NCBI RefSeq assembly: GCF_000002595.2 | Contig: NC_057008.1 | Location: 2,815,848-2,879,847 of the forward strand | Length of the DNA: 64,000 bases | Origin: Chlamydomonas reinhardtii | Lineage: Eukaryota > Chlorophyta > Chlorophyceae > Chlamydomonadales > Chlamydomonadaceae | Direction of reading: 5' to 3' | The notes under the pieces: model-generated | Databases searched by the model: none | What the model was told of the DNA's origin: nothing | The model's input: the letters and a program-made list of their open reading frames with translations, nothing else | Position numbers and translations under genes: made by a program | Part shown: piece after piece, positions 10,691-21,416 of the stretch | How positions within the stretch are numbered: the first letter of the stretch is position 1 | How the letters are laid out: each line of letters starts with the position of its first letter

Positions 10691-12104
10691 ACTGATTGCG
10701 GCTCAGTTGTGCCGGCACCCAATCATAACTCCCGATGCACTTGAGCTCGACGATAGCAGCATGGCAGCGGTTCGGAGAAGCGCCGTGGACGGATACCATG
10801 CCCTCGCCCGTGCTTCCAATAGTCCACACACATATCATTGGCTCCCGGTATGCGTCCCGTAGTCCCCTCCTCCGCGCTCTGGTTCTGGGTCTTGTTTGAG
10901 TCGGGTTTGGACTTGGGAATAATAAGCTGCCCCTCCTGTCACCTCACATGCACCAGCGCTCTGCGCTTCCCCGTACCGTATCCTTTACCAACCCCTGCAT
11001 GTGCATGGCGAGCTCACGTCCTTTCCTGCCCACCCGCCAAACAAACTTGGGTCTCTTTCACGTGTGGCCCTGTCACCCCTCAGCCCAGCTGTGGTCAGGT
11101 ATTCGGCACGTCTTGGCCCATCACGGCCCAGGCGCTCCGTACCCCCCACCCCACCACCCACCCCTCGCCAGCACGTGCACACTCAACCCTAGCCACCCAC
11201 CTGCACAGCATAGCTGGACGGTCCGGGGGCTGGACAACGTCCTCGGGCGGCGGGGGAGGCGGAGAGACCAGCGCGCTTGGAGCTCCCGGACGCTGCGAGG
11301 CAACGCCACAAGCTGGGCCGGACGTCGGCCGAACCTCACGTCGCTGCCCACCAGTCTCCAGGCCCCAAGCCGCTACGCCATGGTCTCAAGCCATGTGCTG
11401 ACGCCAGGGCGCGCCTTCCGCCCGGCAGCCGGCCGATCTCCCCCCGAACCCTAATCGCCACGACCGCAGCGCCGCGGCGCCGCAGCGCCGGGTGCCGCAT
11501 CCCCCATGTAGGTAATGTCGGAAAGTGAGATATGCCATAAGCGCAAGAAGCGGGTGCCGGAAAGCATGTTTGTGGCGTTTCGAGTTGGTTTCACAGGGGA
11601 TCGGACTTGCTCCTGGCTGGTATGACCTACATTATGTAACGTCTTTATCTGTGAAAAGGCAATATGCGTGTAACATTTGACACGCAGAAACCATGACGTG
11701 CGTTGACGGCCAGCGATTGCGCTCCGACAGCTAACGTTTGCAGAGTGACGCCTGGGCCAACCCCACACGCGGGCCCGTGCCTAAGATAATATTGTGTGCA
11801 TGTACCACTGTAAGCTCAGAGCCTGGTCTGGGCCCCACGTCAATTGTCAGGGCTGTGTGCGTGTTTTGCGTGCCGTGCCCTAACCAGCAGCGGCCTGCAG
11901 CCACGGAGGTTTAAGGGAACCCCGTGAGGAAACCCCCACCAAACCCCATTCCCCTCCAGCCCTCTCGCTCTCTCCTTTTTGCAGTCTAGCCGCATTCAGG
12001 ATCCAGTTTCGCCAACTAGCCCCTTGCACCTCTAGCCCTTACTCCTGCCTATTGCTATGGATTGGGCGCACATGCAGTACGTAGTTGTCCCCGGGCCCCT
12101 ACAA

Positions 12105-12475
12105 CGTGCCGCTTCCGGTCCCAGGCTGTCCCGCCGCCCAGGTCCCGCCGCCCGGGTGCCCTACGCGTCTACCGCGGTACCGCCAGCAACCCACAGGTCC
12201 GTCCCTCGTAGATCCTGCAGGTAGGCACTGGTGCCCACACGCATAGCTTCCCGTACCGTACGCCTCGCCAACCCGCGAAAGGCAGTCCTGCCAACCAGCC
12301 CCTCCCATGCCCTACGCCCCTACTGCATCTTGCTTCAAGCACAGGTATCTGCACTTGTGTCCCCCGCTTGTGTCCATCCCCACCCTAACCCGCAATACGG
12401 TACACGGGAAGGAGGTGGTGTTGAAAAACACCGAGTTTTATGAATCAATCCATTTATCCTGCCCCTGCCCAGCCC
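12105..12475 (+). repeat. Detached copy of the gene A 3' flank
   Basis: Almost identical to 7,318-7,680 and in the same orientation, including the hairpin at 12,417-12,432 (GGTGTT-GAAA-AACACC on the + strand, so functional sense on the minus strand). It contains none of gene A itself. The right arm has no counterpart next to its gene B. Confidence 0.85.
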
Positions 12476-13151
12476 CCTGCGGCCTGCATTGGCCTGCGGC
12501 TATCCCCTCCGGACAACAACAGGGCACGGCACACGCTCATACTGAGGCAGGCTCATGGTCGACCCTCACAGCCCCCCTTGCATTCGCCTCGTCAGGTCCG
12601 CAGCAGCAGTTGCAGTCGCGCCACCACCGTTGACTACAGATGCTAACCAGTTGCATCCCGGTAGCAGGGTCGCAACGCACAAGGCAGGGAGGTCGTCGTC
12701 GCGCGGCGTGCCTCAGTCCAGCACCAAATGCTCTCGGCATGCCCAGTTCGGAACGCAAGCACCCACAGTCACCCAGCTGCCAGGCTATTATAATCATTGC
12801 ATTATTGGCAGAATCGAGGCCGCCATGCCAGTTTCGCCCGCCAGCGAGGTCAGCGCTCTCAGCCTCAATGGCAGAGCGTTCCTGGCACCACAGGCTTGGA
12901 CATCGCATGATTCAGTGCTAGTAATTATGGATGGATAATTTGCAGCGGCGTGTGCGTTGAACAAAGCGAGCTGGGAGCGCCAAGCTTCCCGCTTTTCGTT
13001 GCCCGGTTCAAGGTTGGAAGTCCTGGTCAACGATAGGGCTAACTGACAGCCGGTGGTTGGCACAGGTGAGCCGCGACGAGAGTTTGACCAGTCTGAGGCA
13101 ATTCCGCTGACCAGTACGGGGCTCAGACTGGCCAGTCGCCGCGCGCCATCG

Positions 13152-13160
13152 CGATAAATA
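13152..13160 (+). promoter_or_regulatory. TATA-like box and promoter block of gene B (left)
   Basis: CGATAAATA lies about 115 bp before the ATG. Just upstream (13,083-13,140) are TTTGACCAGT, CTGACCAGT and CTGGCCAGT motifs; TGGCCAG-like elements are known from Chlamydomonas histone promoters. The block is conserved in the right arm. Confidence 0.45.
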
Positions 13161-13274
13161 GCGGTCGTCTTTCACAGGTCAAACAACACTTCAGCAGTGT
13201 ATACGCCTCCTACCAGCACTTATTCTCCTCCTGCAAGCGTCTTAAGTCCTGTGCCTCGCACTACTTCTGCGACC

Positions 13275-14042
13275 ATGGCCCTTACAATTGCTCGCGTCGC
13301 TGTGGGCGCCTTCGCGCTGCCCTGTTTCCTCATCTTCTGCATCTTGATGATTGTGCCCACTGCCCTGATGGTCGGCGCGTGGTCCGCCCTGGCGATGCTG
13401 CTCAAGGCCATGCCGGCCTCGAAGTCGGTGCCGACCCTGGGCCGCCAGGACATGCGCATTAGCGATATGGGCGCGGAGCATGTCAGCGAGTCGGCTGAGG
13501 CGATGCCCGGCAAGAGTCACTCCGCCCTCGCCGAGCCCGTGCCGGCAACCGCGGTGCCCACCACCGAGACCTTCGACCCCGCCCCCACCTCCGACTGCCC
13601 CACCTCCGACTCCTCGTCTACCTCCTCCCTCGCCACAGCCCTGGTGCCCTTCACGCCCCTCACCTCCCTCGACCGCCAAGCCTGCTCCCTCGCCATGTCC
13701 GTCACGGACGAGGACACGAAGGAGACCACCACGTACGTGGGCACCCTCGGCCTCGACCTCATCGAGCAGGCCGCCGAGTGCATTGCCCTGTGCGACGACG
13801 AGACTGTGATCGCCTCGCACTGGCACCAGCAGATTGAGATTGGCAATGACCTGCGCAAGCAGTTTGCCGCTGCGGGCGGCATGGAGATATGCGCCAAGAT
13901 CACCGAGTGTGTGAAAGGCTGGACTGCGCTGGCTAACGCCGCCGAGATCAGGAGCCAGTTCTACAGCCTGCGGGCCACGGGCTTCATAATTGCGGCGGCC
14001 GGGGGTGCCACGCAGTCGGTGCTGCGGCTGCGGCCCTGCTGA
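13275..14042 (+). CDS. Gene B, left copy: unknown membrane-anchored protein of the duplicated arm
   Basis: Single exon, 255 aa, starting MALTIARVAVGAFALPCFLI in a good context (ACCATGG). Residues about 12-45 are strongly hydrophobic and should form one long or two short membrane helices. Residues about 85-130 are a Ser/Thr/Pro-rich linker (SDSSSTSSLATALVPFTPL). The last 110 residues look globular and helical with several cysteines, ending in GGATQSVLRLRPC. I do not recognise the family and no similarity to gene A is obvious. A histone-type hairpin follows 66 bp after the stop. The open frame extends upstream of the ATG, but only with non-ATG codons. The right-arm copy differs by about ten residues. 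Confidence 0.75.
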   Translation: MALTIARVAVGAFALPCFLIFCILMIVPTALMVGAWSALAMLLKAMPASKSVPTLGRQDMRISDMGAEHVSESAEAMPGKSHSALAEPVPATAVPTTETFDPAPTSDCPTSDSSSTSSLATALVPFTPLTSLDRQACSLAMSVTDEDTKETTTYVGTLGLDLIEQAAECIALCDDETVIASHWHQQIEIGNDLRKQFAAAGGMEICAKITECVKGWTALANAAEIRSQFYSLRATGFIIAAAGGATQSVLRLRPC

Positions 14043-14108
14043 ATGGACGACACGCAAAAGTGACACGAGCGTGTGCGCACGTGTGGGCCTCCCATTCAAT
14101 CAAAACCC

Positions 14109-14124
14109 GGTGTTTCTCAACACC
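14109..14124 (+). terminator. Histone-type 3' hairpin of gene B (left)
   Basis: GGTGTT-TCTC-AACACC, 66 bp after the stop, preceded by AAAACCC. A conventional TGTAA signal also lies at 14,170-14,174. Confidence 0.65.
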
Positions 14125-14613
14125 ACCTTACACAGCTCTGAGCGAGGGGCCTTGCTTGGCAAGTTGGCATGTAACACGCCCTCGCCTTCTCCGTCCTCGC
14201 CGCCCCCACGCCTCGCCGTCCTCTCGCTATCCTCCCAAGGCCCGCTCCCTCCATACGGCACACACGTGCACGCTGCACATACAGGAGTAATCACCGCCCG
14301 CCCGCGCCCACTGTCGCCCTGGCGCGGTCGCACCAGTCACACGGCGGAGCGAATGCAAATATGCATGCTAGCCACACAACATACATGCATGCTCCATGCG
14401 CCTCGCCCTCACACACGCTCACTCCGCCCAGCAAACACCATCCATCCATCCTCCCTGGTGTCTCCCAAGCAGTAAGCTTGCAGGGTGCATCAACAGCAGG
14501 ACAAGATATGTGGTTTCCCCTCGCAAGGGAAGAGTGGGCTGAGCCCACGCCACGTACGTCTCTAGCTAGTCCGAGGCCGCAAGCGTCTACCTCATCTCTC
14601 GGGCATGGCCGGG

Positions 14614-14864
14614 GTAGAGGTAGACGCTTGCGGCCTCAGACTGGATACGTGGCTCAGCCCATTGGCCCGTGACCGGGGAACACTTGTCCGATGCGAGGGA
14701 AGACATCTTGTCAACACCGCCTTGCAGGAGGGCAAGCGGTAATACTGTACCAAATGCGCAAATGTTTGTCGTACAAAGTCTGCCTCATAAGCATGTGTAC
14801 CCCATATGAAACGGCTCTTCAAAACCGCCTACCCGACACTAACTAACACTGCCGGCCCTAGCCC
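14614..14864. other. Junction between left arm and RSM22
   Basis: Contains the tail of the dispersed border motif (to about 14,705) and then the presumed start of the RSM22 3' UTR. No gene. Confidence 0.45.
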
Positions 14865-17800
14865 TTAATTGTAGCCGTCCGACCTCACACCTCCCGTGCC
14901 CTGGTACGTACTGCCGTGCTCCTTCACCTCCACCTCTGACACGCCCTCCCCCTGTCCCTCCCCCTCCCCGTGCCCAGCCGCCCTCTCCTCCCCAGGCCGC
15001 TGCCGCTGCTGCTGCTGCCGCCGCGGCACGGGCCCCACCTCCTTGACTGTGTGGCTGCGCGCGAACCAGTCCGGCCACACGTCGCCCCACCCCAGGTGCC
15101 GGGCCAGGCGGTAGGCGGGCACGCCCATCCAGCTGTTGCGCGCGGAGCGGGGAACGACCTGGCGCGGTGCGGTGGCGGGCGGAACGGTGTGGGACATGCA
15201 CGCAGGGCGTAGATGAGGGGCACGAGCAGAGGTCAGTCGGAATGTGTTCAGGGCTGGGCTGCAAGGGCGCACGCACGCCGCACGGCGGCATGGACGCGAC
15301 TGACGGCGTGTCGTCTGCCACGGCAGTGACCTACCGGTAACCAACATGGTATGCCCTCGACCACACTGCCGCACGCACCTGCTGCACGGTTCGCCCAGCT
15401 GTCGACTCCGCCTCGTCCTGCTCCGCGTGCTTCCCACGCCCCCCATCTGTTGCGGCGCCGCCAGACCGCTGGCCATCGTCCGCGCCACCCGCTGCCTCCA
15501 AGCCCTGCCCCTCGCCCTTGCCTGTGCCGGCAGCCTGCTCGGCCGCCACCGCCCCAGCCGCAGCCACGCCGCTGCCTGCTGGCTGGTCCGCAAACAGGTA
15601 CTGCTGCTGCGGCCCCATGCACATGTCCACAACCACGTGCTTGCCCCGCCGCCGCGGCGGCCGCAGCACCCGGCCCCAGCCGTACGAGGACGCCAGCGCC
15701 AGGTGCACCTCAGCCGGCGGCGCCACCACGACCGCCCTGGGGTCCCGGCCTCCTGCAGCGCCTGCGGCGCTACTTTCGTCGTCGCTGTCACTCTCACTGT
15801 CGCTGCCTGCAGGAGCGCCGCTGTCGCCGTCCCAGGCGGGTGAGGCTCCCCCAGCCCCGGCGGCGCCATCAGCGGCGCGGCTTGCACTGCCTCCGCCGAG
15901 ATAGACGCGCCGCAGCAGCTGCGCCTCCGCCGCTGCGTACTCCTCATCGCTCACGTCCTGCCGGCTCAGCCGCGACAGCCGCCCCTCGCTGCCGCCCTGC
16001 TCGGCCCCCAGCCCCTCGCTGCCGCCCTGCTCGGCCCCCAGCCCCTCGTCTGCTGCATCTGCACCCGGCTGCCCCGCCTGCAGCAGCGCCGCACGCAGGG
16101 CCTCAGCGGCCGGCGCCGACAGCGCGGTTGAGCCCGAGGGCACCAGCGACATGGCCATCTGGGCCAGCGCCGCATCCAGGCCTGGGCGGTGCTGGCTCGC
16201 AACCGACCCCGCCGGCTTGCTGCTGTTGCTGCCGGCCACAACGCCCGTCACACCGCCCACCTGCTCCTGCTCCGGGGCCTCGGCCGCGGTGTTGCTTGCC
16301 TCTTGCGAGGCCGTCGCCCAGTCCACTCCCGCCTCCTGCAAACCGCATGACGCACAGCCCATTGTAAGCCAGCAGCCATTGCGGCAACAATACGAAATTC
16401 ATCAGCACCCCCAGTGCCAAGCCATTCCAGCCGCACTGGGTAGGGTCATGCCTCCCGAAACCACCAAGCACTACAAGATTGTCAACGCCACTTGCCTGTA
16501 GCGCAAGCAGCCGCCCCACCAGCCCCGGGCCATAAGCAGGATATTTGCGCGTAAACGCAGCGACGGCAGGGCTGCTGCTGCCGCCGACTCCTGGCAGGGG
16601 GCCCGCTGCCGCCAGTGCGGCATCAGCAGCAGCAGCAGCACCAGCAGCGGACGAACCCGCTGCGTTGACGCTAGCTGCTGCACCGGCGCTATGCCCAAAC
16701 AGCGGTGTGCGGGCCCGCTGCTCGCCACGATCACCCGCGCCCTCGCCGTCACTGCTGCTGCCGCCGCCCTTTGGCAGTGCCGCATTCCCTGAAGTGTCAG
16801 CCTCTGGCTCTGTCGCCGCCATCCGGTCAATCAGCACCTGCATCAGCACCGCCCGCTGCGGCACACGCAGCCCAGCGGCGGCGGCCGCTGCGGCGGCCGC
16901 TGCGGGCTCCGCACTTTCACCGCTGCCGGTGCCCGGCCCTGCCAAGGGTTGCGCCGGCGGAGCAGCTGGGGCATACGCGCGTGCCACCGCCACGCGCCGC
17001 TGCGGCCGGGGCCCGCGCCGTATCACCAGGTAGGTGAAGCATTCATCCTGCGTGAGCGTGTGTGTGGGCATGAGCCGGTCTGAGCGCGAGCAAGCGGATG
17101 CAATGACTTGTACGGCAGGGTAACTCTTTGACTTTGACGACGAACATTGCACAATGGCAACCTGCAGATGTACAGAATGCAACAGGTTTGAGTTTGCGCA
17201 CTGGAGGCAGCGCACCGACATCCACCTCTTCCACGTTCGTCCTCTTAAATGATCCGCACCTGCTTGTCCTTGGCGCCGTACCGGCGCGGCAGCGGCGCCC
17301 CTGGCAGGCGGCGCTCCGCGGTGTTCCGCATGAAGTCGGGTCGCAGCAGCGTCTGCTCGAATGAGCACCAGGTGCTACGGCCCACCTGGTGACACAGGGT
17401 CGAATGGAGCAGCCAACATGATGGACGGATACAGTGTAAGCGCATGCGTGTATGAGTGCATGTGAATAAACATACCGTTCAAAAGAAAGGGCACGCATGG
17501 TCGGACAGCAGTGGGGCGCTAAGGGCCGCAGACTCTGCCTGGCGTGCACAAGGAGCCTCGAGTGAGCCGTGTGCCTCATGCGCCCGTTGGCACCGCCTTA
17601 CCTTCCACAGCGGGCAGGCGCCGTCGTGCGGGCAGGGCGCAACCACGTGCGCCCCCGACCCCGCTAGCTTGGCCGCCGCACGGGCGTCGCCGCGCTCCAA
17701 CGCTGCCTGCAGCTGCTGACCGCGCCGGGCCTGCAGTTCGTCCGGAGAGCCGAAGGGCGACCGCGTCAACACACAGCCAAGCAATCCTTGAATGTGCTCT

Positions 17801-20800
17801 CGGACCAACCCCCCAACAACCCGGACGGAAAGTCAAAGCACAATAGCATTCGGAACACATATCACAAAGTCTTGAGCTGCAAGCTGCTCCCACCTCCAGC
17901 GCCAGCAGCAGCTCCCTCGCCTCCGCCAGGTCTCCAAAGCCGGCGGGTGTGCCCGGCTCCACTAGCACCAGGGAGCCGCCGCAGCGCTCCCAAAGCTGCC
18001 GCACCAGGGTCATCTTGTCCTGCGCACAGCGAGGAAGCAACGAGGCAGCTCAAAGTCAGCACTGTCTACCAGAAGTACGGTAGTGTGCAAGTGACGGGCT
18101 GGTCAGATGGTTCTTGAATGCGGGCTGAGCCGCACCTAACCACATACAGATCCCCGCCACAACTCCTTCGCCGCTTCCGCAAGCCAGCAGCGCTGCCGCA
18201 CTGCCGCACACACCCGTAGAGCCGCACCGACGCCCGCAAGCAAGCGCACATGCACGCTGACGCCCTGACGCGCACTTGTGCCCACACGAGCGGGCGCACT
18301 GGCGTCCACACACAGGCACGCACTGACCTCCAGTGTGGGCAGCAGCACCAGCTGGTAGGGCGCAATCACCAGGTCGTACCTGCGGCGCGTGTCAGTGTGC
18401 GACACGGGTAGTCAAGCGTGCAAGAGGTCCGGCGGGGAGCGAGCGCGGAGGGCAAGGAGGACAGCAAGGGAGTCGGGGAATGAACAGTAACGACACGCCG
18501 CACGGCTGCTGTGGGTGCCTTGCTGTGAGGTGCACGCATCCGACAGGTCAGCGCGATGACCGGATACAGAGTCCCGCGCCCCGACCCGCCTACCTCCTCC
18601 GCTGTGACCCGGGCGACTTGTGGACGGGGGCCAGGCCGCGGACCCAGCTGACACGCGGCCAGCTGCCGCCGCCACCAGCAGCAGCCGCGCCCTCAGCGGC
18701 ACCCGCAGCACCAGCACCAGCACCAGCACCAGCACCAGCACCAGCACCAGCACCAGCACCAGCACCAGCACCAGCACCAGCACCAGCACCAGCACCAGCA
18801 CCAGCACCAGCACCAGCACGTGCGCCTCCCTTGACGCGCTCGGCACTGTCCAGTTCCACCGCCGCGCTAGAGCCGCCCCTATGCCTCGGGTTCCATGGCC
18901 CGAACGAGGCGTGCACAGCAGCAGCAGCCAAGCCGGCGCCGCCGCCGTCCGAACCGCCAGACACGGCGGCCCGGTACCGGCGCTCCAGCCGCGCGCCCAG
19001 TGTCTGCCGCATGATGCTCTCCTCCACCGCCACCGCACTCTCCAGCGAGCCCAGCGGCAGCGTCTGCAAGGGCGAAGATGCAGGCGTGGGCGCAGGCGCA
19101 GGATCAGGCGTGGGCGCAGGCACAGGTGCAGGCACAGGCACAGGCACCGCAAGGGTTGGCGGCTGACTCCCACTGGCAGCGGTGGCGCTCCGTGCCGCGG
19201 AGACCCAGCAGCCGGAAAGTTGCGGCTGCCGGACAAGTGCGGCACGCTTGGAATCAGCCGTGCAGCCGGATCACATGGTTCTTACCTCAAGTGCCGCAAT
19301 CACCGCCGCGCCGGAGCCGGCGCCATGGATTAGGACCTCCCGCGGCGGCCAAGTGCCGCCACCATCGCCAGAGCCGGTGTCAGCCGCGACCGCTGACCGT
19401 GACCCAAGCAGCCTACAAGTGCGGGCGCATAAAAAGACGAGACCCCGGTTTCATAACTCATACGGTATCCCGGATGCAATGGCATGCCTGTGCTGCCCGC
19501 CAGCTACCTACCAGACACACGCCTCACTTCACGGCGCTGACAGGCGGGCAGGCAGTGGCCCCCACACCCCTCGCATCGCCACACCGGCCCACGCCTTCCT
19601 TCACCCGACCACTTCATAGCCACCCACCCGACAGCCTCCTGCAGCACGCGGCGGCAGGCTGCGTACTCGGGCGCGAAGCGAGCCACGAGGTCGCCAAGCG
19701 CCTGTGCATGTTGCCAGAGCCGTGAACGTCGTCGTTACCAGACGGCACACAGCTACACCGGGGGGATGCTTGCGGCTAGGGTCAGCGGCGTTGCAGGCGT
19801 GGAATGTGCTCGGGGCGGGGTTGCCACGCCTCCGAGCTGCAGCAAGGCGGGCGGGCCGAAGGAGCTCCTCCGCCGTCCTAGGTCCCACCCACCTGGTCCA
19901 TAGACTTGTAGTTGGGCGCAATCTTCCTCAGCATGTCAGCTGCAGGCCGAAAACAGAAAGCGGCTGGGTCAAGCGAAGCCCGCGACGATGGCAGAGCGCC
20001 CCAACCCAGCTACCCACCCATTCGTAATACCGGCAGTCCACCCAGTGCTCACACCCACCCAGCCGCTCGTTGTCCTCCAGCGGCGGCGGCAGCCCCAGCG
20101 CCGCGTTCAGCTCCGCCACGCTCAGGCCGCCCACCTCCCCGCGTTCCAGCGCCTCCCGCGCCGCCGCAAGCTCCACCCCGCGCAACCGTGGCTGGCGGCT
20201 GGGGGTGAGCGCTCGGATGGCACGCGGGAAGGGCTGGTTGGCGGGGTTGTCCGAGGCGGGCTTGGATCGCACCGGGGTCAGGCCCCCGCGGTGGGGAGAG
20301 TGGCTCAGCTTCTGCGAAGCGCGGAAGTGGGGAAGTGGGGTGGGCTGGCTGGACGGTGGGCCGGGGTGAGGAAGGCGAGCAGGCCAAGACAGTGAAGCGC
20401 CGCTGGTGGAAACCAGGGGCCACTGCACGCCGTCCCACCTTGAGCCTGTCCCGGATGTCGGCTGCCAGTCGCCCAGCCTCCCGCGTGGTCACGCCTTGCT
20501 CTGTGGGTGAGGCAAGAGCGATTGCGGTGGTGTATGATAGCAGCTGGGGAGGCCGCGTCCGCGGATCCACGCCAGCGCAGAGGCGCACCTGCGCCCGCCC
20601 AGACCCACCAGCCAGGACTGCGTCCACCTCCGCCTCTACGACCGCCGGCAGCTTCACCAGAGGCAGGTTGCGGCGGCTTGCTAGCTCCGCTGCCTCGGCC
20701 GACACCTCCGCCTGTGCGCATGGCGGCATGGGGTACCCGGACATCGGTCGTGCGCCTGCCGTGCGAAACGGGGCCCCACCGGGAGCCACACGCCTCACTT

Positions 20801-21040
20801 ATGAGTGCTTTAGACCGGTAAATGTACAAACGAGCTAGGCCCTTATACATAGCTGTCTTCACAACAAGGCTCTGCAATACGCCGCGAGCGGCACGAGATG
20901 GCAAGCGCACCGCAACTTACCAGTCCATGCTGCTCGCGAATGCTCCTCAGCAACATCACAGATGCGTCACATGATATTCTAGACAGTTTGCGGGCCAGCG
21001 CTGCAATCAGCAAGGTCGGAGACGACGCACTCGACTGCAT
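14865..21040 (-). CDS. RSM22: RSM22/METTL17-type mitochondrial ribosome assembly factor
   Basis: Fifteen exons on the minus strand, all phases consistent: 20921-21040, 20609-20711, 20439-20500, 20059-20191, 19893-19939, 19628-19701, 19286-19412, 18594-19063, 18328-18379, 17894-18019, 17602-17730, 17260-17385, 16496-17047, 15379-16335, 14865-15158. The product is about 1,123 aa. Residues 1-40 look like a mitochondrial presequence. A methyltransferase-type motif EVLIHGAGSGAAVIAAL is at 205-221; LVLVEPGTPAGFGDLAEAR follows near 412. The Fe-S ligand cysteines of the family are all present: APCPHDGAC (471, 477), TWC (488) and VVVDMC (about 945), then YRLARHLGWGDVWPDW near the C-terminus. The family binds the mitoribosomal small subunit during assembly and carries an Fe4S4 cluster. 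The protein is about twice the usual length because of Ala/Gly-rich insertions in exons 8, 13 and 14. The 5' edge of exon 4 is the least certain. It is head-to-head with the coiled-coil gene. Confidence 0.85.
18706..18819 (-). repeat. In-frame hexanucleotide repeat coding for poly(Ala-Gly) in RSM22 exon 8
   Basis: About 19 units of GCTGGT on the minus strand code for an uninterrupted Ala-Gly run of about 38 residues between two conserved segments. A related but decayed GCGCCTGC/ACCTGTGCCT repeat lies in the intron just upstream (19,080-19,150). Confidence 0.9.
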
Positions 21041-21416
21041 GGCTTCCAGTGGCAGTCTAAGCAGACCTAGGTCAGCATTGCTTTATGCATGGAAACAATA
21101 TAATCGGAAGATAAGCTGAGCGGGCAACGGTGCAGACCTGACTGGAAAGTGGCGTGCTGTGCTCATCGCGCGGCATGGGTTTTGGACCCACGAGTCGGGG
21201 GGAGGGGCAAAGTGCCGGTCGTTCGCGACTCGCCCCATGCCTGTTTGATCCTGCAGCAGCTTGTCACAGATAGAAGCTGATATCAAATAGACAGCCATCC
21301 ATACAGCCCCGCCGGAGGCCTTGCAGATGTTTGGAACATCCCGGGCTTGACCGGGCGCATAACCACAGACAAGTGTTCTCGTGATCCCCTTAACTTATAC
21401 GTGTTAGTCAGAGAGC
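21041..21416. promoter_or_regulatory. Shared promoter region of RSM22 and the coiled-coil gene
   Basis: 376 bp separate the two start codons, so both 5' UTRs and promoters must lie here. No clear TATA box; ATAATCGG and TTATACG are the most A/T-rich spots. Confidence 0.6.

Larger units (their letters stand above)
7318..14613 (+). repeat. Left arm of a large inverted duplication
   Basis: The segment is matched, reverse-complemented, by 39,750-47,325. Shared blocks in order are: gene A and its 3' flank, gene A promoter, RSM22-derived pieces, gene B promoter, gene B and its 3' flank. Identity by eye is roughly 90-97% in the genes. The two arms differ by block insertions: 12,105-12,475 occurs only here, and about 41,880-42,700 only in the right arm. 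No convincing terminal inverted repeats or target duplications were found at the arm ends, so this may be a transposed element or an inverted segmental duplication. Confidence 0.85.

Noticed and set aside
13242-14099. Minus-strand frame opposite gene B, also present opposite the right copy
   Set aside because: Conserved only because gene B is; its His/Gly/Arg-rich composition and lack of promoter or hairpin on that strand argue against it.
15351-16367. Long + strand open frame over RSM22 exon 14
   Set aside because: It is the shadow of the minus-strand exon in very GC-rich DNA; the composition is mostly Pro/Ala/Arg and it has no splice partners.
18620-19333. + strand frame with a long Ser-Thr repeat
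   Set aside because: It is the antisense reading of the hexamer repeat that codes for poly(Ala-Gly) in RSM22.
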